Part shown: positions 21,931 through 31,497 of the stretch, in pieces
How positions within the stretch are numbered: position 1 is the first letter of the stretch
Layout: each line of letters opens with the position of its first letter
Assembly (NCBI RefSeq): GCF_050003625.1
Contig: NC_134398.1
Coordinates: forward strand, 101,289,664 to 101,353,663
Direction of reading: 5' to 3'
Source of the DNA: Haematobia irritans
Taxonomy: Eukaryota; Arthropoda; Insecta; Diptera; Muscidae
DNA length: 64,000 nt
The notes under the pieces: generated by a model
What the model saw: the letters and a program-made list of their open reading frames with translations, nothing else
Told to the model about the DNA's origin: nothing
Database searches by the model: none
Translations under genes and position numbers: made by a program

Positions 21931-22086
21931 ATTTCAAACCAAACCATAATTCAAACCAAAATTCAGTTATATTCACAGAAAAATCTTCAAAAAAATAAAT
22001 TATCTGCCGCAACATAACTAAATCTCATACTTCATCCATACACACAATTACAACCAAACTTACGGTATCCTCCGTTGGGCGCCATA
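21931..22086 (-). other. X leader with primer-binding site and gag start (unit 1)
   Basis: Directly inside LTR2, after a 2-base gap, the minus strand reads TGGCGCCCAACGGAGG (22084-22069). Its first 12 bases complement the CGTTGGGCGCCA 3' end of a lysine tRNA. About 70 bases on, an ATG at 22015 starts a frame (MLRQIIYFFEDF, then WFELWFGLKL) that is probably the original X gag start. After about 28 codons it runs into hAT sequence at 21930 and is nonsense from there. Confidence 0.75.
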
Positions 22087-24934
22087 TGTAATGGTTCTAA
22101 TTCAGATTGAATATGATGAGGGAGTATTTTGGACACGGTGACATATCTGCTAGCTCGTCAACTTGGGGAATGGGTACCTTGCACCGCTCATCATACCATT
22201 TGAAGCCACTTACATAATTCTTCGTGTCCAGAAGAAATAAAAAAAGAAACCTCTACAATAGATGTAACCACAATCACACAATTACAGGTCTTTTGTCCCG
22301 TCCGTTGTCAGAGCCACCCACCCCATCTACTGCCAAACAAGCCTGTAGCCTATGTTTTTCCGTTGGCTCAAATAATAACTCAGAAAAACCCTTCGTTAAA
22401 TAAACTCACCGTCCGTCTAGTTAAGAGAGTCCATCTAGCCTGTCCGTCTACGTTATCGAATCTGTCCGCCTAATTGTCCGAGTCCAAACAGTCCATCTGT
22501 TCTTTTCCAATCAATTATCCCATACCTATGTTGAAAACAACACCTTAAAAAAAAACAAAGCTCTACTCCATTATGATTATATCAATGACGACATAAAACC
22601 AAAGAATTATTTCAAAATTTAACCAAAATTTATTAAAACACATTATCCTTATCTAGATACATTCTTAATCCTAATTTACTAAATGCTAAGACTATATACT
22701 TGTACAATTTGATTTTTTTTTCTTTTTTTTATTTCATTAAAATTTATTTTTTTTTTTGTTTTTTTTTTTTTTTTTTTATTCATTAATTAAATTTTGCCTA
22801 AAAATACATACAATTTCCAATTCATAGTAAGTGTAAACTTATTACAGGTTACCCCTGAGATTTTGAATTTCTGTTTATATAGATTTTTTTTTATTATTTT
22901 TCTTTTAATTATTTATTTATTTTTTTTTCAATACAATGTGAGAATGGATGCGAGTCTGATAATTCTGTATTCTGTGTCGATAACAGTGTCACCTGTTCAC
23001 CATCAGCAGCATCTGTACTTTTATCAGTAGTTTGTTTTGATCAATTATTCTGTATTGACTTCGAATTTACGTCTTTTTCTTTTCACTGTTTTGGTTCTTT
23101 GTTTTTGTTTAAATTCCTCATTACATTTTGCAGATCGCCTATTCTTCGCTTCTTTGTTGATAACTCTACACATTCATTCTTTTTATTTTGTTATACAATT
23201 CTTGCATATTTTCTTCTTCTCCACGTATTTTGATTTATATTTTTTTTTGTTTTTGTTTTTGTTTTGGTTTTTTTTTTTTGTTTTTGCCTTACATTTCGTC
23301 TTATTATTTTGTGTTGTAATTCTTCTTTTTGGTGAATTCTTATTTTCTTAGTTTTGATGTTAGTAACATATCACAAATATTTAATGTTATTTCTTAACAT
23401 GTTTTTCATTTCTCTCTGAGTTACTATGATGTTTATCCAGAGAATGACACTTTTATTATTTTGTAAAACTGGTTTGGCCTAACACTATGAAGGCTTAATC
23501 TACACATGTACAATGTACTTGGTGGGTGTAAAAAAAATATCCCCTTAGTTTTTACCATGTGATTAGTACAACACTAAAGTATATAACTTGTGTGAATGTT
23601 ACGTAACATTCGTAACAAAAATTAAAAAAAAATGTCTTTAAATAAATCTTTACACAACATTAAATCATCATATATTATATATATTTTTATTTTCCAGTTT
23701 TTTCTGCTTTTGGCTTTATTTCTAACATGTATAAACTATGCACTTTTATAATTCATAGCATTCTTGTACATTTTTATTGCCAGTTATTAATATTTACTCG
23801 TTCCTTTGTCTTTGGTTAAATTTTATAATTTTCTCTGGTTTAGTCACAATTTCTCGTTTTCTTTTTTTTTATATTTCACGAGATTTTTAACTCATAATCA
23901 TATACGCTGATATGTACTGGCCTTGCGAGCTATACGAATAACACCCACTGACTAAAAATCTTGTTTCTTTTCTTTTTTTTCTCTCTCCCAATGATATTGT
24001 GCAAGAGATAGAGTGGGGCATTCTTGCAGAGTTGGAATAAAAGGGAAGCTAGTCTTGATTAGTCCTCACGTAACAGGCTCGCTATCGTCGATACCAGGAT
24101 TGGTATGGAATGGAAGCGTAAAATCATTAGTCGATAAATTCAATCAAAATTGAAAACTAATTAAAAAAAAAATCAGCCGGCAAAAGAAAACGAGAACATG
24201 GTAAAAATTCAATTGATATAATTAACCAAAAAAACTAAAATTAAACACATGTCTAAAGATTTCTTAAAAGGTTATTAAGTCAGTTAATTTGCTAATTGAA
24301 ATTAAATGATGTTTGAATCAAATCAATAATTGACATTTTTACTGTTTTCAATAAAGATAAAATATAGTTTCAGTTAATTTTCAATCAAGTTCTTACACAT
24401 AATATCGAATTAACAATTTGAATATTTTACCGTGTAAAACATTATATTATACGGTAAAGGATATAAAAACATTATTTGATTCAATCACCCTTTTAATTAA
24501 CATTGCCATAAATATGTCTCTACACTCAAAGAAAAAAAAGGTTTGACCAAATTGCTCAAAAGTCAGTACATATATTAATTTGCGTTCCTAATTTTAATCT
24601 TAAACAAAAGCTATGCTTAATTAAGCGACCTTGTATTGTAACCAGAATGAATTGGTCAACTTGTTCACATTTTCAAAATTTTGTCATTAACTGAATTTTC
24701 TTTTTTTTTATTAATTCATATAATCAATTAATTGTTCAATCGATATCCAAATTGATCCTGGTGTAAACTTTCAATTATTTTCATTTCGATATTGGAAACT
24801 AAAGCAGTTGAGGCAGTTTAAATCTAAAAAAAACAATTGAATCAATAAATTGTCATTATCGAATCCTAAATTCCGTTTTCGTGTATCCAGGATGTGTGGC
24901 CTCGACCCACGACTAATCCGCTAGCCGGGACTAC
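22087..24934 (-). repeat. X LTR2 with 3' untranslated region
   Basis: Begins TGTAATGGTTCTAAT at 22087 (the LTR end, CATTACA on the element strand) next to the primer-binding site. It serves as 3' LTR of unit 2 and 5' LTR of unit 1. It is closer to LTR3 than to LTR1: LTR2 and LTR3 share small indels and substitutions near 22830 that LTR1 lacks. Confidence 0.78.
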
Positions 24935-27900
24935 TTAACCCACAAATATGTCTTGTCCATGAAATATGCCCATACTTTTTCCGTCCAGCCCTCCTAGTTC
25001 GTATAGTGAATTACCTAACACTTTTAGCACAACGCACTTTATATGGGCCGGTGCAAGCTTAGAGTTGTAATTCTTAATCTTATTGCTAAGCTTAAAATTC
25101 CGCCTAAACACCATTTGGCCAACTTTATACCGCACCTCTTTGGCACGCGTGTTATAGTTCCTCGAACAACGTTCATGAGCATCTCTCAGATTGAGAAAAA
25201 TTTTATCTCGAATGAGGGCCAATTTATCTGCCCGATCAGTTAGCACCAAATCAAGATCCTTGACAGAATCAAGTTTCCGGATAATATTGTAGGTGGTTGC
25301 ATGTTGTATCATGTTAAGACCGAATATCGCGTAATAGGGAGATACCCCAATAGAACTATGTCTGGTACTCCTTAGGGCAAATTCCACGTCACCAATATGC
25401 TTGTCCCAGTTCCTTTGTTCTGACCCTATATACGAACGAATCATTTGCAAAACAGACCTATTCACACGTTCGGCTGCGTTGGATTGTGGTGCGTATAGGC
25501 CTGTACGAATATGTTTAATACCATACTGTTGAAGGAAATCCCTAAACGCACCTGAAACAAATTGTTTTGCATTATCTGAATGCACGAATTCCGGTACACC
25601 AAATGTTTGTAGCACCCGTTTCTCTAAAAATTTGATTACATTAACGGTCGTAGCCGCACGCATCGGTTCCAGCATCACAAATTTAGAAAAATGGTCCAAA
25701 CAAACGAACAGAACCGTATTGCCGTCCTTGGTTCTAGGATAAGGACCCATAAAATCGATATAGAGACGATGAAAAGGTCGTTCGCTCACCATCTGTTCTC
25801 CCATCAAGGGCTTCTTGAAGAGGTTCCTAGTCTTACTCACGGAGCATATATCACAAGCCCTTACGGCTTCTTTAACATCCGCCACCATACCAGGCCAAAA
25901 ATACCGCTCTCTAATCCTGGCCAAGGTCTTGAGTACCCCACCACGGCCTGACGACGGTGAGCCATGTGCAGCTTCGACCAAACCACTTCGCAATTCTCTT
26001 GGCACCCACATTACCCATGAGTTGTCATCACCTAAAGGATCCCCACTTACAAACCTAGTGCGCTTATAAACAAAACCCTCAGAAATACATAAGTCTGGTA
26101 TCGTATTCTCCAAAATTCTCTCTCTCAGTGCTATGTATTCATCAGACTCGAAAAATGGACTCGAGAGGTCAATATCCAGCTGTCGATGAATTTCTGCCAT
26201 TTCCTCAACATGGGCCCGCGAAAGGGCGTCAGGAACGACATTTAGCGAACCCTTGCGATGTTGAATAGTAAATTCAAACCCTTGGAGCTTCAAGCTCCAC
26301 CGTGCAAGTCGCCCTGTCAGCTCTTTCTGGTCCATGAGCCATTTGAGGCTCGAGTGGTCAGTTATTATTGTGAAGGGTAAACCCTCCACATAAGGTCGAA
26401 TTTTTTTTACACTGAGCACCGCGGCGTAGCACTCAAGCTCTGTCACGCTATAGTTTTTCTGTGCCTTATTTAATTTAGCAGACATGTAGGCTATTGGGTG
26501 CTCATGATTGTCATCGTCCAGCTGAAATAGTACCCCACCAACGCCATGGGTTGATGCGTCACACTGAATATAAAAAGGACGGTTGAAGTCTGGATTAATC
26601 AGTAAAGGAGCTGAAGTAAGGCAATCTTTAAGCCGGTCAAAAGATATAAGGGCCTCATCGGAAATCAAGAATTTCCTGATGTTTTCCTTTTTCAAACACT
26701 CATGAAGAGGAGCAGCAATATTGGCGTAATCGTGAATAAATCTACGATACCATCCACACATGCCGAGGAACCTACGCAGTTGTCTTGGTGTCTTTGGTAT
26801 CGGAAATTCCCTTATTGCCTCCACCTTGGTATCATCAGTACGAATACACCCATTGCCCACGATAAACCCTAAATATCGAACCTCCTTGTAGCAAAATTTA
26901 CTTTTTTCGACATTTATGGTGAGTTTCGCATTTTTAAGACATTCTGCTACACTCTCCAATAATGTCAAATGCTCGTCGAAGTTGGCAGAGACCACTAGAA
27001 GGTCGTCAAGGTAAACGAAGACGTTGGCTCTTAGACCAGCTGGAATGACCTTGTCCATGAGCCTACACATTCTCTGGGCGGCATTACAAAGACCGAACGG
27101 CATTACCGTAAAGTGGTATAATGGCCGCCCAGGGACTGTGAACGCCGTCTTTTCCCTTGACTTCGCCTCTAGTGGTATCTGCCAAAAAGCATCCTTGAGG
27201 TCTATCTCTGAAATAAACTTAGTATCTTGTAGACGACTAAGTATCCCTTCAATATGGGGCAAGGGATATGCGTCCTTGATCGTCCTGGCATTAACCTTGC
27301 GAGCGTCAAGGCACAAACGGCATTTGTCCCCTTTCCTCACTAACGTCACCGGAGAGCTCCATGCACTATTGCTCTCCTCTATAACACCCAATTCAAGCAT
27401 ACGGTCCAGTTCACGATACAGGAGCTCTTGTATAACAGGTGAGACTGGATAGTGCCGCTGCTTAATGGGGATATCCTCATTCGTCACATCTATCCTATGC
27501 TCCTCTAATGACGTTCTACCCAAACCAAGGCTAGAAAATGATGGAAAAGAACATTTTACCTTATCTAGCTTTTCCGTATCAATGAGTGACAATGAATGTC
27601 GTGCCGGGTCCTGTTCTGGCGAAGCATCCACAACCAACTCGGAAATTGATGCATTAGCTCGAAGAGCTTCACCAACTAAAGGTAAACCAAAAGCTCTCCA
27701 AAAGCTAATGCCAAAGTAGAACTCTTGTTCCAAACCAGGTACAATAAAAAAATCAAGGTCCTTGGTAACACCTTTCCAAGTCACAGGAAGTGTAACTATA
27801 CCCTTAACTGAGACCTCACCTCCGTTGGCAGTACGGACAACTTGATTCCTTAATCCTATCACTCTCCTATCCACACCCTTTAAAAATGTATCCGCATTTC

Positions 27901-28267
27901 TTCCAATACAGCATGCAGCTGCACCAGAATCTAAAAGTGCCGTAACTTCTTTTCCTGCCACAAATGTCCTTGCATACAGCCTATCGTCATTCCCAGTCAT
28001 CACCACAGTTTCTACCAGTAGTCGTTTCGATCTCTTAATTATTTTCTCTTTTTCCCTCAGTTTCGTAATTTTCCGGTATTTTCTAGTGCATTTCCTCAAT
28101 TCATCACAAAAGATTTTACGCCTAGCCATTTCATATTCGATTCTTCGTTGATGTAAAGATTTTCTTGGAGCCTGTTCAACTGCCTCACCTACCTTGAACA
28201 CACAGCCCCCATTTTCCCTTTTCAAAATCTCTATTGGTCCATGTCCGGGGTTTCTAACTGCTGGCAA
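24935..28267 (-). CDS. X unit 2 pol polyprotein (protease-RT-RNase H-integrase)
   Basis: 1110 codons, uninterrupted. Protease LLDSGA (113-116); RT with LCLDARKVN, EIDLKDAFWQIP and YLDD (419-422); RNase H CDAS (569) and the PDALSR end (679-684); integrase zinc region (768-808); catalytic triad Asp838 (YIDFMG), Asp898 (HSDNAKQF), Glu933 (NAAERVNRS); then a basic C-terminal domain. The zinc finger is H768...R775...C805-x2-C808: the second histidine is replaced by Arg, as in unit 1 but not unit 3, so the integrase is probably impaired. The first codon is TTG; translation probably comes from gag by frameshift. No env frame follows. Confidence 0.92.
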   Translation of the reverse strand: MPAVRNPGHGPIEILKRENGGCVFKVGEAVEQAPRKSLHQRRIEYEMARRKIFCDELRKCTRKYRKITKLREKEKIIKRSKRLLVETVVMTGNDDRLYARTFVAGKEVTALLDSGAAACCIGRNADTFLKGVDRRVIGLRNQVVRTANGGEVSVKGIVTLPVTWKGVTKDLDFFIVPGLEQEFYFGISFWRAFGLPLVGEALRANASISELVVDASPEQDPARHSLSLIDTEKLDKVKCSFPSFSSLGLGRTSLEEHRIDVTNEDIPIKQRHYPVSPVIQELLYRELDRMLELGVIEESNSAWSSPVTLVRKGDKCRLCLDARKVNARTIKDAYPLPHIEGILSRLQDTKFISEIDLKDAFWQIPLEAKSREKTAFTVPGRPLYHFTVMPFGLCNAAQRMCRLMDKVIPAGLRANVFVYLDDLLVVSANFDEHLTLLESVAECLKNAKLTINVEKSKFCYKEVRYLGFIVGNGCIRTDDTKVEAIREFPIPKTPRQLRRFLGMCGWYRRFIHDYANIAAPLHECLKKENIRKFLISDEALISFDRLKDCLTSAPLLINPDFNRPFYIQCDASTHGVGGVLFQLDDDNHEHPIAYMSAKLNKAQKNYSVTELECYAAVLSVKKIRPYVEGLPFTIITDHSSLKWLMDQKELTGRLARWSLKLQGFEFTIQHRKGSLNVVPDALSRAHVEEMAEIHRQLDIDLSSPFFESDEYIALRERILENTIPDLCISEGFVYKRTRFVSGDPLGDDNSWVMWVPRELRSGLVEAAHGSPSSGRGGVLKTLARIRERYFWPGMVADVKEAVRACDICSVSKTRNLFKKPLMGEQMVSERPFHRLYIDFMGPYPRTKDGNTVLFVCLDHFSKFVMLEPMRAATTVNVIKFLEKRVLQTFGVPEFVHSDNAKQFVSGAFRDFLQQYGIKHIRTGLYAPQSNAAERVNRSVLQMIRSYIGSEQRNWDKHIGDVEFALRSTRHSSIGVSPYYAIFGLNMIQHATTYNIIRKLDSVKDLDLVLTDRADKLALIRDKIFLNLRDAHERCSRNYNTRAKEVRYKVGQMVFRRNFKLSNKIKNYNSKLAPAHIKCVVLKVLGNSLYELGGLDGKSMGIFHGQDIFVG

Positions 28268-28593
28268 AGGTACCCCGTCATCTCTGCCACCTTCACATTT
28301 ACCGAATTCGGTTCATATTCCAGAAAAGACTCATCTTTGCCACAAACGAAGCATTTCATATCGTGGAAAGTTGATCTGCATACATTCTGTTCCAATGTCT
28401 CTCTCTTTTTTCTATAAAAATCCACTGGCATGCCACATTTATAACATAGATTTATATGAAACGGTGACATACAAAGTACATTGGATTTATCTTGAACGCC
28501 TAAATGCCTATTAGAATAAACAGTAGGTGAAATGATACCTGAATTGTTGGTCTGATCTAATGATAACTTCGACGCACCCGTATCCAACGTCAT
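28231..28593 (-). CDS. Fusion ORF: Y protease start joined to X gag C-terminus (unit 2)
   Basis: Same 120-codon fusion as in unit 1: Y-derived TLDTGASKLSLDQT, then the X gag cysteine-rich end (CYKCG...CFVCGKDE). It overlaps pol by 36 bases. The codon at its start here is altered (GTCATTG against GTCAATG in units 1 and 3 on the plus strand). Confidence 0.6.
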   Translation of the reverse strand: MTLDTGASKLSLDQTNNSGIISPTVYSNRHLGVQDKSNVLCMSPFHINLCYKCGMPVDFYRKKRETLEQNVCRSTFHDMKCFVCGKDESFLEYEPNSVNVKVAEMTGYLCQQLETPDMDQ

Positions 28594-28713
28594 TGTACGC
28601 TTGTCGCCGTTAACAAACCCCGCGACAGTTAAATGGTTATTTTGCTGTTGCTATGGAGATTGTGGGGCTATCATATGTAGGAGCCAGCTCTTGCCCCGCT
28701 GAACTAGCTCTAT

Positions 28714-28986
28714 TTAGTTTAAAGGTGTCTCACTGGACTGTGGGTTCACCCACACATGGCTATTGTTTGATGGGGATGGCGATTTCGATCTTGATCGCTT
28801 AGGACGTGCTTTACATTCGCGAGCAACATGTCCAGGCTTATCACAGTTATAGCACTTCATTCTGAATTTGGTGGTCTCCTGCTTCATTTCTGGCATTGCC
28901 TGCTTAACGGCTTCTTTCACTGAATCAATCACGGAATTTGATTCGTCATTCTCGGTCTCCACCTTACGTAATTTGTGAACTTGGAG
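28714..28986 (-). pseudogene. gypsy Y gag C-terminus, interrupted by hAT (unit 2)
   Basis: Same piece as 19410-19682: zinc knuckle CYNCDKPGHVARECK and a basic tail, with T TTA AAC before the stop. It breaks at the hAT end at 28987. Confidence 0.8.
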
Positions 28987-31341
28987 CAGCGTTGCCAGAA
29001 TTGTTTCACCAAAAACCGCTAGATTTGCCCAAAAAACTAGCCAAAAAAAGCTAAATAATGTTAAAAAATAGCTAGAAAAAAGCTAAATTTTTTTGTATCA
29101 AAAGTCACATTTTTGATTGAAATTTAACAAACTTAAAGGCTATATTTCACTTAAAATGCATATTATTTTAATTGTATTCGTTTTATTTCCATTTCTGTGA
29201 GACTGTAAGAAAATCTATGTCATATTAGCTCTGTTTGCGTACTCGATACATTTTGATTACTATCACAAATTTTTACTGGAAGTCCTTCATTTATATTTCC
29301 TAAAAATTTTTTCCCGGTAAACTTGCAATTATCAGCTGGTTAATCACCAATGTCACATAGAATTGCATTAGAAAATATCAATATATTTCGTTTTAACTGA
29401 ATTAATGATAAATTTGTGAACGTGTACACTAGATAGGGTCGCGAAAAAAAGTTCATGCAGTCACCCCCCAGTTTTGTAGCTTATTTGAAGACAATTTCAG
29501 AACACTAAAACTTTTTTTTTTCCGTGCACCCTACGACCCCCCGAAATGCAATTTACTGTGCTGTGTCGTCATTTGAAGTCGGATCGAAAAGAAACGCATA
29601 TCGTTGTTCATGGTTGATCAGGGGCTATATTTCGTGCATTGGTCAGTTTTGACTCCGACGTCAAATTTGATTTTTAATTTTTTTATTTCGCTTCGTATAC
29701 CCCTATGATGCCCATTTCTTATAACCATTATAAAGATCTTATCAAAATATGAAACTTTTGCTTTGGAAGTATTTAATTATATTCATAAACAAAAAAGTTA
29801 CAGAGATTTTAAAAAGTCAATAGGTCACCCTACACCATCAAATAGCTTTTGCTGTGTTGTCATGATATCCGATCGAAACCACATGCACATCGTTATTCAC
29901 ATCTACGAAATTAATTTGAAAGGTATTTAATACACACAAACTGTTTATCTGTAAATTTCTAACCGTATCATTGTATACATACTCGTTGTGTGCACTACGG
30001 CATTTTCTGCGTTATGCAAAGTTCTTGTGTTTTTGCTTGAACAACTTGAGAGCCTACTGTTTTAAAATCTAACAATCAATCTAACAATAAAAGTAAGTGG
30101 TAACGGAATTGTGGAAAATTACGAAGATCGTTATGCTGCTTACACATTGGTTAAATTTCTGCCTTTCAACATCTGACTACGCCGTATTTTTTTTTGCGTT
30201 TTCTTGTCATCTTCACAATGGTGAGCAATGTTGTCACATGAGTAAATACTTTAAACAAGAAAATATTAGATTAGATTTGTATTTGATTTGAGTACATTTC
30301 ATGTTTTTCCACAATTCCGTTACCACTTACTTTTATTGTTAGATTTTAAAACAGTAGGCTCTCAAGTTGTTCAAGCAAAAACACAAGAACTTTGCATAAC
30401 GCAGAAAATGCCGTAGTGCACACAACGAGTATGTATACAATGATACGGTTAGAAATTTACAGATAAACAGTTTGTGTGTATTAAATACCTTTCAAATTAA
30501 TTTCGTAGATGTGAATAACGATGTGCATGTGGTTTCGATCGGACATCATGACAACACAACAAAAACTATTTGGTGGTGTGTAGGGTGACCTATTGACTTT
30601 TTAAAATCTCTGTAACTTTTTTGTTTATGAATATAATTAAATACTTCCAAAGCAAAAGTTTCATATTTTGATAAGATCTTTATAATGGTTATAAGAAATG
30701 GGCATCATAGGGTTATACGAAGCGAAATAAAAAAATTAAAAATCAAATTTGACGTCGGAGTCAAAAATGACCAATGCACGAAATATAGCCCCTGATCAAC
30801 CATGAACAACGATATGCGTTTCTTTTCGATCGGACTTCAAATGACGACACAGCACAGTAAATTGTATTTCGGGGGGTCGTAGGGTGCACGGAAAAAAAAA
30901 AGTTTTTGTGTTCTGAAATTGTCTTCAAATATGCTACAAAACTGGGGGGTGACTGTATCAACTTTTTTTTTTGCCTTAGGCCGTGACCCTACCTAGTGTA
31001 CACTTCTCCTAATATTACTCAAGAGAATAAAACCCATTCTAACTGTCTTGCAAGTTTATACTGAATAACTTTTATTCGAAAATTTCCTATACAAACCTAT
31101 TGTCCAATTTTCGTAAATGTAAATCCATTCCATTAATAAATAGCAGATTTGTTTTGATCCTATCACTACGAATTTTTTATTGCATTTTTTTGATGTTAAA
31201 AAAATAATACCACATTCAAAACTTTATTTCCTAAATTATTTCTATGTTCGGTTCCAAAGATTTTGTACACTAATGATTTTGGTATTGATTCAGAGTCAAA
31301 TTTGAATTTATTCGTTTTTTCAGCTTTTTCTTCATGAGCTA
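28987..31341. mobile_element. hAT-like fragment inside X unit 2
   Basis: Same fragment with the same two breakpoints as in unit 1 (CAGCGTTGCCAG at one end, TTCATGAGCTA against X leader at the other). It is interrupted by the foldback element at 29430-30995. Confidence 0.85.
29430..30995. mobile_element. 1566-bp foldback (long-TIR) element
   Basis: Two arms of about 690 bp (29430-30118 and 30306-30995) are near-perfect inverted repeats around a 187-bp unrelated spacer. Outer ends are TAGATAGGGTC and, inverted, TAGGTAGGGTC. The flanking 8 bp GTGTACAC occurs on both sides (29422-29429 and 30996-31003) and once at the empty site in units 1 and 3. An 8-bp duplication and TAG-type ends fit a hAT-related MITE; Mutator-like elements also have long TIRs but usually 9-bp duplications (a 9-bp reading is nearly possible here). 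The left arm has an 8-base internal duplication. No protein is encoded. Confidence 0.85.
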
Positions 31342-31497
31342 ATTTCAAACCAAACCATAATTCAAACCAAAATTCAGTTATATTCACAGAAAAATCTTCA
31401 AAAAAATAAATTATCTGCCGCAACATAACTAAATCTCATACTTCATCCATACACACAATTACAACCAAACTTACGGTATCCTCCGTTGGGCGCCATA
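31342..31497 (-). other. X leader with primer-binding site and gag start (unit 2)
   Basis: Same as in unit 1: TGGCGCCCAACGGAGG (31495-31480), gag ATG at 31426, about 28 X codons, then the identical switch into hAT sequence at 31341. Confidence 0.75.

Larger units (their letters stand above)
12810..22086 (-). mobile_element. Chimeric long-LTR gypsy element X, unit 1
   Basis: Reading on the minus strand: shared LTR2, then leader (22086-21931), a hAT fragment (21930-19683), a Y gag/protease piece (19682-19246), X gag end, X pol (broken) and LTR1. The same order and the same junctions recur in unit 2. Long LTRs, a tRNA-Lys-type primer site and the pol sequence suggest the Osvaldo/Ulysses clade of Ty3/gypsy. 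Unit 1 has extra damage: two deletions in integrase and a 1.46-kb DNA element inside the hAT part. Confidence 0.8.
22087..31497 (-). mobile_element. Chimeric long-LTR gypsy element X, unit 2
   Basis: Same architecture as unit 1, bounded by LTR3 on its 5' side and LTR2 on its 3' side. Pol is a single 1110-codon frame. The hAT part carries a giant foldback insertion (29430-30995) absent from the other units. Without insertions, units 1 and 2 are both about 7.8 kb; their similar total length is a coincidence of two independent insertions of similar size. Confidence 0.82.
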
